The position numbers were made by a program, and so were the translations under genes. The notes beneath the pieces are model-generated. The model was not told where the DNA came from. It was given only the letters and a program-made list of their open reading frames with translations, and searched no databases. From positions 1-21,880 of IMG/VR virus record IMGVR_UViG_3300042868_004679: a DNA stretch of 21,880 nt; one strand, 5' to 3'. This DNA is from a virus. Shown piece by piece: positions 7,004-14,374 of the stretch (position 1 is the first letter of the stretch; every line of letters begins with the position of its first letter).

Positions 7004-9940
7004 TTATTTATCGAAGAAAATACCTAAAATTTGATTTAGGGGTGCGAATGCACCTGTTAATTTGTAAGTGTTACCACCATAGACAAATACAATACCCTCA
7101 TTTGGTACAATCTTTTCGAATCCACCAAGTGCATTTAAGCGAGATAACTCTAATTTCAATTTTTCAATCTTCTTAGGGTCACCACTTGCTTTTACTTGAG
7201 ATATTGTTGATTGTAAACGGGCCACCATTTGTCTTTTAGCACTATCAGGGTTTGCTGTAAGAACCGAATCCATAAAGGATAGTACATCCGCACCAACTCC
7301 TAAGAATATCTCCTCAAATCTCATTAGATTTTGCTTTCCTATCTTTTGTTGGTCTTGCTTATCAGTTGCATCGGCCCAAGCTCTTAATTTTTCATCAGTT
7401 ATTTCTGCTATACGGAAACTTTTATCGTTAAAAGCCCATCTTTTTACTAATCCTATCTTTTGTTGTGAATCTAATTTTTTTGCTTTCTTTTCTACAAAAT
7501 TAGTCCACCATGCTTGATGATAATCAGCAACACCATCAGAATCGTGCAATCCAAATTCAGATTGTAATTTAGAAATCATCCCTAAATACTTTCCTTGCAA
7601 TTTAGAAAGGTGTTCTGATTTAGGAAGTTTATTAATTGGCGGTCCCTGTATTGTGTATTTTGATTGAACGTGTGCATTTACTTGCTTAATCATCCCACCT
7701 AATATACTTGCAGCTTGTTGATTTTCACCAATAATTACACCATCTTTATCATATTCAAATGTACCATGAAATACCAATAGTGGTTGGTTATATGGAATTA
7801 CGTTTACGGATGTTGGATATATTACTTCCAAATTCATAAAACATGCACCATTTTTGAATATCTTTTTTCTTTGTGGTTCGGATAGGGCTCCAATTGCTTT
7901 TGATAAATCTTGCATAGCGAAGTTGTATGCATCAGTCAATCCACCTCTACCAGCAAACTTATCTGCCACCTGTCCTATTGTCATAGCACCCTCACCTTTG
8001 TTCTTTAGGTGTGATTTGTTACGAGCTGCAACTAATCTACCATTTACCCAACTAACTGCCAATGCCTGACCATCAGTCTTCTCTCTTGCTAATTCTAAAT
8101 CACCATTAAGTGCTCTTACTACTATTTGTTTTAAATCACCAAATGTAAGATTCATTTCAATATCAAACGGATGGTTCATATGTCCATAAGCCCCACCTTC
8201 CAATAGGATTGATTCATTAACACTTTCTTTTTTTGAAGATTCAAGTTGTTTTCTGATTTTATCTATTTCAGCTCTAACCTTCATTTGTGCCGGAGAGTTT
8301 GGCATCATCTTAAAAGCCTTATTATATAATACTACCAATTCCCTTTCTAAATCTTTCAATCCTTCGTTTGTTGGATTTTCTATATTAGCTAACTTATCAT
8401 AATAGTTTATATCTTCCCATAAATGGTCCATAGCGATTTCAGTTGCAATACGAACATCAGTTGTATGTTCCATTTCAACTTTAATACCTTTCATTAATTT
8501 AGGTTTGATATATTCTTTTGCAAATTGCGTTGGGTCATAATATCCGTTAGAATCATATTTCTTAGCCAAATCAATTATAGTTTTACCTTTTGCCAAGCCA
8601 CCAGGAATTTTATCTTCATCAATCTCCTCATACCCACTCATTGCTTTGTTGTTAAGTTTTTTACTATTCTTCTTAACATCTTTACTATCAGGTGCTCCAT
8701 TAATATATCCACCCGGCAAACTCAAACCTATACCAGCTCCACCACCAAGTCCCATCTCATCTAATATAGAATCAAAATCAGAAACTATTTCTTTGATATC
8801 TTCTTTTGAAATTATTGTATCTTTTTGATTATCAGGCAATTCCCAAAATCTTTTAGGTTTATTTATAGCTTTTTTAGGTTTTATTTCTTTCCAATCTTCA
8901 ACAGTATGTGGGTCATCAGCTGGATTTAATGTACTTTTTTCTACATTATTTATTTTGTAATATGATTTTCTAAATTGAGTTTCAGTATCTTTTGTTTTAC
9001 CAACTCCTCTCATATTATCCGCTTTGGGTTTATCTAATTGAGTATATCCACCCTGCTTATACCAATTTTCAGGCTTTTCTTTATTTAATATTCGTTTGTT
9101 TCTATCTGCAACAAATGAGGTATCCGGTTCAGCTGTTCCGCTGAATCCTGCGTTGGATGCTGCTTCTTTTAAATTTTCTTTTTTAGGAATTCTAAATGTT
9201 ACTGCTTTCTTACCATTGATTGTTGGCATTCCCCACTCATCTTCACCTATTGATTTAACAACTACTTTTTTATTTTTAAATTTACCCATTAACAAAGTAT
9301 CACCAACTTTTACGTTTAGTTTAATTTCTTCATTAATACATTCTTTTAATCCCTTTAATTTAAGAGTAATTAATTTGAATATTTGAGAATCAAATTTTGG
9401 ATATGCTTTTGTAAAGTTTTTCTTTCTTTCTTCCGAACTACCAGCACTTAACCAATAACGAACATCAGTACCACTTATAGGATTTGGTTGTGAAGGTGAA
9501 GCATATACATATCCTTTATCTAAATACCCCTGCTCTACTTTACCTTTATATGGAGTGAAATATTTACCACCTAATCGGTTTTGGTCCTTCTCACCAACTA
9601 CAACTACTAAACCAGTTGTATCCGAATCATACTTATTTAGTATTTCTTCAGGTGCATATGGATTTTTTACATTAACAATTTTAGATGATGGTATCCCAAA
9701 CATCTGCATCATTATTGCTTTCTTTTCCTTAAAATTAAATGGAGATTTCTTTGAATCGGTAACATTAGAAGTTCCGATATATACGCTATCCTTTCCGAAC
9801 TTGCGTACTAAATTTTCATAAGTTGCGTAATGGCCCTTATGAAATGGTTGAAAGCGGCCCGAATAGACAACAACTACTTTGTCCATTTGAGCCGCTTCTC
9901 CCAATATTGTTTCTATTAAAAAGTTTGATAATTCGTTCAT
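7004..9940 (-). CDS. Multidomain NMNAT-like nucleotidylyltransferase / DUF5661-like / ligase-type nucleotidyltransferase fusion
   Basis: This 978-aa protein has several distinct parts. Residues 20-195 form an HxGH nucleotidylyltransferase domain: GRFQPFHKGH (28-37), VGEKDQNR (115-122) and ISGTDVR (155-161), as in NMN adenylyltransferases and related enzymes. Residues 207-252 look like a small beta domain (VGDTLLMGKFKNKKVVVKSI). Residues 397-417 are Gly-rich (GLSLPGGYINGAP). Residues 436-518 match the DUF5661 pattern, IPGGLAKGKT, then GIKVEMEHTTD, then AMDHLWED. Residues 580-978 show covalent-nucleotidyltransferase motifs in order: I, EKTDG (Lys621 nucleophile), Ia, AARNKS (638-643), III-like, FMNLEVIYP (701-709), IV, EGIVF (948-952), V, YKLTG (959-963). 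DNA/RNA ligases and capping enzymes share these. The substrate is unknown; RNA or NAD metabolism are options. The N-terminus MNELSNFLIETILGEA resembles a T4 capsid-targeting peptide. No stop or frameshift interrupts it. Confidence 0.9.
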   Translation of the reverse strand: MNELSNFLIETILGEAAQMDKVVVVYSGRFQPFHKGHYATYENLVRKFGKDSVYIGTSNVTDSKKSPFNFKEKKAIMMQMFGIPSSKIVNVKNPYAPEEILNKYDSDTTGLVVVVGEKDQNRLGGKYFTPYKGKVEQGYLDKGYVYASPSQPNPISGTDVRYWLSAGSSEERKKNFTKAYPKFDSQIFKLITLKLKGLKECINEEIKLNVKVGDTLLMGKFKNKKVVVKSIGEDEWGMPTINGKKAVTFRIPKKENLKEAASNAGFSGTAEPDTSFVADRNKRILNKEKPENWYKQGGYTQLDKPKADNMRGVGKTKDTETQFRKSYYKINNVEKSTLNPADDPHTVEDWKEIKPKKAINKPKRFWELPDNQKDTIISKEDIKEIVSDFDSILDEMGLGGGAGIGLSLPGGYINGAPDSKDVKKNSKKLNNKAMSGYEEIDEDKIPGGLAKGKTIIDLAKKYDSNGYYDPTQFAKEYIKPKLMKGIKVEMEHTTDVRIATEIAMDHLWEDINYYDKLANIENPTNEGLKDLERELVVLYNKAFKMMPNSPAQMKVRAEIDKIRKQLESSKKESVNESILLEGGAYGHMNHPFDIEMNLTFGDLKQIVVRALNGDLELAREKTDGQALAVSWVNGRLVAARNKSHLKNKGEGAMTIGQVADKFAGRGGLTDAYNFAMQDLSKAIGALSEPQRKKIFKNGACFMNLEVIYPTSVNVIPYNQPLLVFHGTFEYDKDGVIIGENQQAASILGGMIKQVNAHVQSKYTIQGPPINKLPKSEHLSKLQGKYLGMISKLQSEFGLHDSDGVADYHQAWWTNFVEKKAKKLDSQQKIGLVKRWAFNDKSFRIAEITDEKLRAWADATDKQDQQKIGKQNLMRFEEIFLGVGADVLSFMDSVLTANPDSAKRQMVARLQSTISQVKASGDPKKIEKLKLELSRLNALGGFEKIVPNEGIVFVYGGNTYKLTGAFAPLNQILGIFFDK

Positions 9941-9957
9941 TATATAGTTGTTCCTAT

Positions 9958-9965
9958 ATAAATAT
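9958..9965 (-). promoter_or_regulatory. Candidate phage promoter box (ATATTTAT)
   Basis: On the minus strand this reads ATATTTAT inside GAATATTTATATAGGAACAA. It starts 18 bases upstream of the ATG at 9940, in the 31-base gap behind the 127-aa gene. It closely resembles the plus-strand copy at the right edge (AATATTTATATTAGAAAAC). Confidence 0.5.
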
Positions 9966-9971
9966 TCGATA

Positions 9972-10355
9972 TTATTCTTTTACTACTTTATTACTAGCTG
10001 ATTGAGCTTGTTGTTCAGCCAATTGCTTTCTAGTTGGTGCACCTGGTTGATACTGAACCGTACCATCTTGTAAATTAAGTCTTCCAGCTGGATATTTATC
10101 ATCTAATACATCTAAAGTTTGCTTTAATTCAGCACTCGTATTTTTAAATTCAGCCTCCCCTTGCTCAAGTAAAGAATCCAATCTAACCAATTCATCTGCT
10201 ATTTCTTTTTTTCTAATATAAATTTGTCCAAACTCAAGTAATAATTGATTTGATTTATCATTTAATGAGTTTATTGTATCTAAAATAGATTCATCTACTT
10301 TAGCTATTTCAATCTCAATAGATTGCTTTTGTGGGATGTTATCTAATCCTGCCAT
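9972..10355 (-). CDS. Coiled-coil protein, longer paralogue of the 94-aa protein
   Basis: This 127-aa protein is mostly a charged coiled coil (about 20-85), followed by the motif KYPAGRLNLQDGTVQY (87-102) and a polar tail rich in Gln and Ala. Residues 24-104 align without gaps to residues 12-92 of the 94-aa protein at 13779-14063. By hand count about a quarter of positions are identical, including the shared YP-x-G-x-L-x-L-x2-G-x-V-x-Y signature. The two genes flank the glycosyltransferase pair and carry the same 15-mer upstream. The function is unknown. Small coiled-coil virion or chaperone proteins would fit, but nothing proves it. Confidence 0.85.
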   Translation of the reverse strand: MAGLDNIPQKQSIEIEIAKVDESILDTINSLNDKSNQLLLEFGQIYIRKKEIADELVRLDSLLEQGEAEFKNTSAELKQTLDVLDDKYPAGRLNLQDGTVQYQPGAPTRKQLAEQQAQSASNKVVKE

Positions 10356-10375
10356 AATGTTGTTTTTGTTGTTTA

Positions 10376-10390
10376 TATATATAAGTATAT
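10376..10390 (-). promoter_or_regulatory. Candidate phage promoter, 15-mer class
   Basis: An exact copy of ATATACTTATATATA on the minus strand, 21-35 bases upstream of the ATG at 10355. The surrounding sequence, with AT repeats running into AAAC, is also nearly the same as at 14073-14090, so the upstream region and the gene may have been duplicated together. Confidence 0.6.
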
Positions 10391-10404
10391 TGTTTTTTTA
10401 TTTT

Positions 10405-11553
10405 TTATAAGAATTTTTCTAATTCTTTTATTACCATTTCCGATGTTATTGATTTAGTACACTCAAATTGTCGTTCCGTTCCTTTGTGGTCTGGGCACCA
10501 ACTCCAATCTCCAGCGTTTAAACGAATTCTATTAAAACATCCCTCACACTTTCCTTTAGGAGCTGCAACTCTATAACAGTCTTTCATTTCTGCCCAGTCA
10601 TACGAAAATCCACTAATTAAAACAGTAGGAACATCTAAAGACCAACTCAACCAACTCAAACCACTACCAATACCAATAAATGCTTTTGATTTTTTCATTT
10701 CAAGCATAACCAATTCAATAGGTCCTTTTGGATGATGTACGATTCCTTTTGGTAATTTATTTCCCATATAATCATCTCCCTCCTTTGATACTAATCTAAT
10801 TGTGTATCCTTTGTTATTCAACCAATCTACTACATCTTGCCAGCCAGTTGGATTATTCCAAAATTTAGATTGGGCAGTTCCAAACACACCAATACAAACT
10901 TGCTTTAAATTTGAATCAGGTTTTGTTTTTATATTTTTTAATTTTGGTTTTATTTCTTTATATTCCAATCCCAAAATATCAGAACACATTTTTTGCATTG
11001 TTTGAGTTTTTGGGTCAATTGGATTTTTAAATAAATTTATAGAACTATCATCATTATAAAATATACCAACAGAATACATTGCATATAAATTTTCAACAGC
11101 TGTACCAGGATTGACAAATTCAATTTCAGGATATTGACTCATAAACATATCATTCATAAATGTAGATACAATTAATTTACAATTATGCTTTTTTCTAAAT
11201 TCATCCATATATGGAAACCATGCTAAAGAATCGCCCAAAGCTTTTGAATCTAATGGAATATAAACTCTTTTATCTTTTGCATTATAAACATATTCATACC
11301 ATATTTTATCATTTTGATAAATAACAATTTTCCATTCTATAAAATATTCTATACTACATTTACACCAACAATTATTTTTTATATTTGTAGAGTAATGTAC
11401 CTTTCCAGTTTTATTATCTATAAATTTAACTGTATATTCAGAATCTATGTTTCCTTTAATTTCAACATAAGGTCCTTTAACAAAGTGAATTATCACTTTA
11501 TTTTTTACCTCAACTATATTATTTTTATTTTTCTTTAAATTATCGTATATCAT
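10405..11553 (-). CDS. TibC/AAH-type autotransporter O-heptosyltransferase (GT9-like) with Cys4 metal site
   Basis: I place the start at the ATG at 11553 (382 aa). A longer reading from 11562 would need a TTG, whereas this ATG overlaps the previous stop by one base (TAATG). Residues 20-95 form a beta-rich domain (VKGPYVEIKG, then VKFIDNKTGKVHYST). Next come YIPLDSKALGDSLAWFPY (98-115, Asp108 at the catalytic position of this family) and a GT-B C-terminal half with GIGSGLSWLSW (294-304). Near the end is C336-x2-C339-x13-C353-x11-C365 within KCEGCF, DWSWCPDHKG and QFECTKSIT. These match bacterial autotransporter heptosyltransferases such as TibC, which bind iron through four cysteines, form dodecamers and add heptose to Ser of beta-helical proteins. 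Acceptor and donor here are unknown. GC is very low in the N-terminal half (22 of 120 bases at 11281-11400). Confidence 0.88.
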   Translation of the reverse strand: MIYDNLKKNKNNIVEVKNKVIIHFVKGPYVEIKGNIDSEYTVKFIDNKTGKVHYSTNIKNNCWCKCSIEYFIEWKIVIYQNDKIWYEYVYNAKDKRVYIPLDSKALGDSLAWFPYMDEFRKKHNCKLIVSTFMNDMFMSQYPEIEFVNPGTAVENLYAMYSVGIFYNDDSSINLFKNPIDPKTQTMQKMCSDILGLEYKEIKPKLKNIKTKPDSNLKQVCIGVFGTAQSKFWNNPTGWQDVVDWLNNKGYTIRLVSKEGDDYMGNKLPKGIVHHPKGPIELVMLEMKKSKAFIGIGSGLSWLSWSLDVPTVLISGFSYDWAEMKDCYRVAAPKGKCEGCFNRIRLNAGDWSWCPDHKGTERQFECTKSITSEMVIKELEKFL

Positions 11554-13724
11554 TAACTCCAAGTTTTAATTGTTAAATCTAATAAAGAAAATCCCTCCGC
11601 TTGCTTACTATACACTTTGTTTGTTGTATATCTAGGTCTTGGGTGATTTATAAATACATGATTATACCAAAGGTCACCAACATCCCAACCACAATCTTTA
11701 AGTCTATCTTCCCACCACTGCTTTTCTCTATTTGGAATTAAATAACAATGTGCAAGGTCTTGATTTGCTGCTGTCTTTGAAAACAACTCATCTATCTTTT
11801 CTTTTTCTCTTGATGGGTTATCTGCAAATGATATGAATGGTACATTATCTCTCTCTGATAAGAAACATGCTCTATGTACTATTTCAACAAATTCTTCCAA
11901 ACCAGTATAGATAAATGCATCTGCTTCAAATACTAAAGTGTAATCAAAGTTTTCAGTATCCATTGTTTCCAATGCCATTCTATGTGCTAAATAACATCCA
12001 TAATGTCTACCAGTCATCCAACCCAAACCAGCACCAGGGTATAACTCACCCGGCTTATTATCTTTACTTATATGCTCAGGCCTTCTACAATTTTCAGCTG
12101 GTGCGAATCCTTCGTATGGTTCATTTACAATTGGTTCGTAATACATACCATATTTTTCTAATTGTTTAATAGATTGAATAGATACCCTTTCTCTCATATC
12201 ATTCGGCCTAGTCAACATATGTTTTATTTGAATACGAGGTTTCTTACGAATAAATGAACGAAATCCTTTATCAAACTGCTCATAGAAAAATTCATTTGCA
12301 GCTTGTGTTACTCCGTGAAATACTGTATAATCATCTCCACTAATAATTCCACCTGGCTTTACTTTGTTGTACCAAACTTTTACATCTTCCATTAAAGAAT
12401 CGTAAGAATGCCCAGCATCTAACATAATAAAATCTATACTACCATTTTGAAATTGATTAGCTGCATTATGTGAAGTATCTTTAATTGTATCAAATGTACC
12501 ATAGTTATCTGATAGAACTGTATTATCTATGAATTCATAAAATATATCTCCATTAAATGCTCCAACAATATTTTGGTGTAATGCCTCATCATCAGTTCCT
12601 TTCCACGTATCTACGCTTGTAAATTTAATATCCTTGCCAGACTGTTTAATTTTTGTTGCTAAATGATTTGTTGATTTACCAAACCATGCTCCTACTTCTA
12701 CAAATATCTCACCACCTTTAGCGGATTCAACCATTTCATTATATAAATCAGTATATGCAAACCAACCCGGTATTTCATTAAATTCAGGTTCTAATGTTTC
12801 TAATATAACTCTCTTAGTTAATTTCAAATCATCATTAATATAAGTTACTAATGAATTATTATCGTATGTATCTAAGTAAGTGTGTAACTTTCTAAATATA
12901 GAAGGTAATTTATATGATAGAGCTTCTTTAACTGATAATGGATTTAATTCTATTTTAGATGAAAAATAAAACATATCACATGCAGCATAAAATGTATCTA
13001 CATCGGTACGCTCTCCCCAGACTACACAATTTTCAGGTTTATAATCCATTAAAGGTCTCCAATAATCTTCAAAGTTTCCGGCCTGATTTCCTACGAAGTG
13101 AAATTTAATTTTATATTTTTCTAATTGTCTTGCTATTGCAAATATTTCTCCTTGATTTTTACCAGGTGCAAATAAACCAACATTAAGTACGTGCTTCCAA
13201 TTTGGGTCTAATCCTAATTCTTTTTGAGCAGCTTCGTTATCAAAGATATAATCTTCAATTGGATACTCCCATAAGTCGGTTTCAACTTCAGTTTCAATGA
13301 ATCTTTTTCTACTCCATTCGGATACTAAAACATATCTATCCGGATGATAAACTATTTCGGATGGATTTGTTAGTGAACCATGTGTAGATGCTACAATAAA
13401 ATAATTTCTATCTTTTGTAAAAATCTGGTCTAATATAAATGGTGCTAAATCAAATTGAGGTATTTCCTGAAAATGTATGATATCAGGGTTAAACTGATTT
13501 ATTACATTTAGTATTTCAGATTTATCATCTCCTAACGTATGAACCTCTACTAAAGATTTTATTCTATTTTTTTGAACTACAAATGCAATTCCACCACTAT
13601 TGTTTATTTCAACAACTTGAATATCAAAATCTTTAATAAAATGTTTTACCTGTTTATATAGGTATTGTGGTTGCCCTCCCGTAGATAAGTGGGGAGCAAT
13701 ATAAAGTAACTTCTTTTTAGACAT
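11553..13724 (-). CDS. Three-domain glycosyltransferase (GT4) / methyltransferase / GT25-like glycosyltransferase
   Basis: This 723-aa protein has three parts. Residues 1-310 are a GT-B fold glycosyltransferase of GT4 type: LLYIAPHLSTGGQPQYLY (6-23), LNVGLFAPGKNQGE (180-193) and the donor-binding SSKIELNPLSVKEAL (255-269), in place of the common E-G-F-G-x4-E-A. Residues 320-480 are a class I SAM methyltransferase-like domain: IFVEVGAWFGKST (340-352, motif I), SVDTWKG (370-376), DFIMLDAGHSYDS (431-443) and VKPGGIISGDDY (455-466). Residues 500-723 resemble GT25 LPS glycosyltransferases, with GRHYGCYLAHRMALE (572-586) and DYTLVFEADAFI (594-605), where EAD replaces the usual EDD. It probably makes or modifies a glycan with the heptosyltransferase translated right behind it. 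It is the only gene here that follows a Bacteroidota-type promoter. The acceptor is not known. Confidence 0.88.
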   Translation of the reverse strand: MSKKKLLYIAPHLSTGGQPQYLYKQVKHFIKDFDIQVVEINNSGGIAFVVQKNRIKSLVEVHTLGDDKSEILNVINQFNPDIIHFQEIPQFDLAPFILDQIFTKDRNYFIVASTHGSLTNPSEIVYHPDRYVLVSEWSRKRFIETEVETDLWEYPIEDYIFDNEAAQKELGLDPNWKHVLNVGLFAPGKNQGEIFAIARQLEKYKIKFHFVGNQAGNFEDYWRPLMDYKPENCVVWGERTDVDTFYAACDMFYFSSKIELNPLSVKEALSYKLPSIFRKLHTYLDTYDNNSLVTYINDDLKLTKRVILETLEPEFNEIPGWFAYTDLYNEMVESAKGGEIFVEVGAWFGKSTNHLATKIKQSGKDIKFTSVDTWKGTDDEALHQNIVGAFNGDIFYEFIDNTVLSDNYGTFDTIKDTSHNAANQFQNGSIDFIMLDAGHSYDSLMEDVKVWYNKVKPGGIISGDDYTVFHGVTQAANEFFYEQFDKGFRSFIRKKPRIQIKHMLTRPNDMRERVSIQSIKQLEKYGMYYEPIVNEPYEGFAPAENCRRPEHISKDNKPGELYPGAGLGWMTGRHYGCYLAHRMALETMDTENFDYTLVFEADAFIYTGLEEFVEIVHRACFLSERDNVPFISFADNPSREKEKIDELFSKTAANQDLAHCYLIPNREKQWWEDRLKDCGWDVGDLWYNHVFINHPRPRYTTNKVYSKQAEGFSLLDLTIKTWS

Positions 13725-13740
13725 ATTTTATTAATTGTAA

Positions 13741-13772
13741 CAAAGATACAAAATTATTCCCAAACTACCAAA
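13741..13772 (-). promoter_or_regulatory. Bacteroidota-type promoter (TTTG-N20-TATCTTTG)
   Basis: On the minus strand the -33-like TTTG (13769-13772) and the -7-like TATCTTTG (13741-13748) are 20 bases apart. This fits the known Bacteroidota primary sigma consensus of TTTG or TTG and TAnnTTTG. The box ends 16 bases before the ATG at 13724. No ATAYTTAT box is present in this gap. Confidence 0.6.
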
Positions 13773-13778
13773 TTTATT

Positions 13779-14063
13779 TTATTCTGCAGATTCGTATATT
13801 ACTATACCTTCATTTAAATCAAGTTCGCCCATAGGATATTGCTTCTCCAAATCTCTAATTGTGGTTGTGAATTTACTATCATTTAGTTCAAACTCCATTT
13901 CCATAGATTTTTGTTCTTCCATAAGCTTGGTAATCTCAGTTTTAAAATTTCTTAATTTTAAATGAGTTTGACCAATACCAATAACTAATTCGTTTGCTTT
14001 AGTTTGCATACCTCTTAGGTCATCTATTAACTCTTGTGATAATTTTTCTGTTTTTTGTGCCAT
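13779..14063 (-). CDS. Small coiled-coil protein, paralogue of the 127-aa protein
   Basis: This 94-aa protein is helical and charged through about residue 74, then ends with QYPMGELDLNEGIVIY (75-90). It aligns without gaps to the 127-aa protein at 9972-10355 (see that entry) but lacks its N-terminal dozen residues and the polar C-terminal tail. It is preceded by the 15-mer promoter candidate and followed by the glycosyltransferase pair under a separate host-type promoter. The function is unknown. A membrane segment or catalytic motif is not apparent. Confidence 0.85.
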   Translation of the reverse strand: MAQKTEKLSQELIDDLRGMQTKANELVIGIGQTHLKLRNFKTEITKLMEEQKSMEMEFELNDSKFTTTIRDLEKQYPMGELDLNEGIVIYESAE

Positions 14064-14075
14064 AACGTTAATGTT

Positions 14076-14090
14076 TATATATAAGTATAT
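14076..14090 (-). promoter_or_regulatory. Candidate phage promoter, 15-mer class
   Basis: ATATACTTATATATA on the minus strand, 13-27 bases upstream of the ATG at 14063. It is one of three exact copies in the window, and the only motif in the 30-base gap after the 89-aa gene. Confidence 0.6.
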
Positions 14091-14093
14091 ATA

Positions 14094-14363
14094 TTATGAA
14101 TTTTTAGGAAATGGATTTTCTCCCAATATATCTTCAGGCCAAAGAGCTATTAATTCATCTCTTGATGATATGTTATCAATACTAATATCCGTTAGATTTC
14201 TTAATACTTCCTTTTGAGCTACAATTTGAGTTCGCAATTCTACATTTTCGGATTCTATTGCTCTAATAAATTGAACATCCAAATCATTAAATAATTTTGT
14301 TCTTTTTTTTCTAATTTTGGATTTCATAAGTTCCAAAGCCTTATTTGTATTGTATGTAAACAT
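14094..14363 (-). CDS. Small protein resembling phage tail-assembly chaperone C-terminus
   Basis: This 89-aa protein has a basic helical N-terminus (MKSKIRKKRTKLFNDLD, 13-29), a helix through about 55 and a C-terminal LRNLTDISID then ALWPEDILGENPF. A segment like Q-x2-LR-x-LTD followed by a WP near the C-terminus resembles small tail proteins of the Phage_tail_APC type (YRQALRDI then WP), from memory. It is the second small gene after the giant tail protein, a usual place for fibre-assembly helpers. It starts 11 bases after the previous stop and has no promoter box of its own, so it is likely co-transcribed. Confidence 0.8.
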   Translation of the reverse strand: MFTYNTNKALELMKSKIRKKRTKLFNDLDVQFIRAIESENVELRTQIVAQKEVLRNLTDISIDNISSRDELIALWPEDILGENPFPKNS

Positions 14364-14374
14364 AATATATTATT

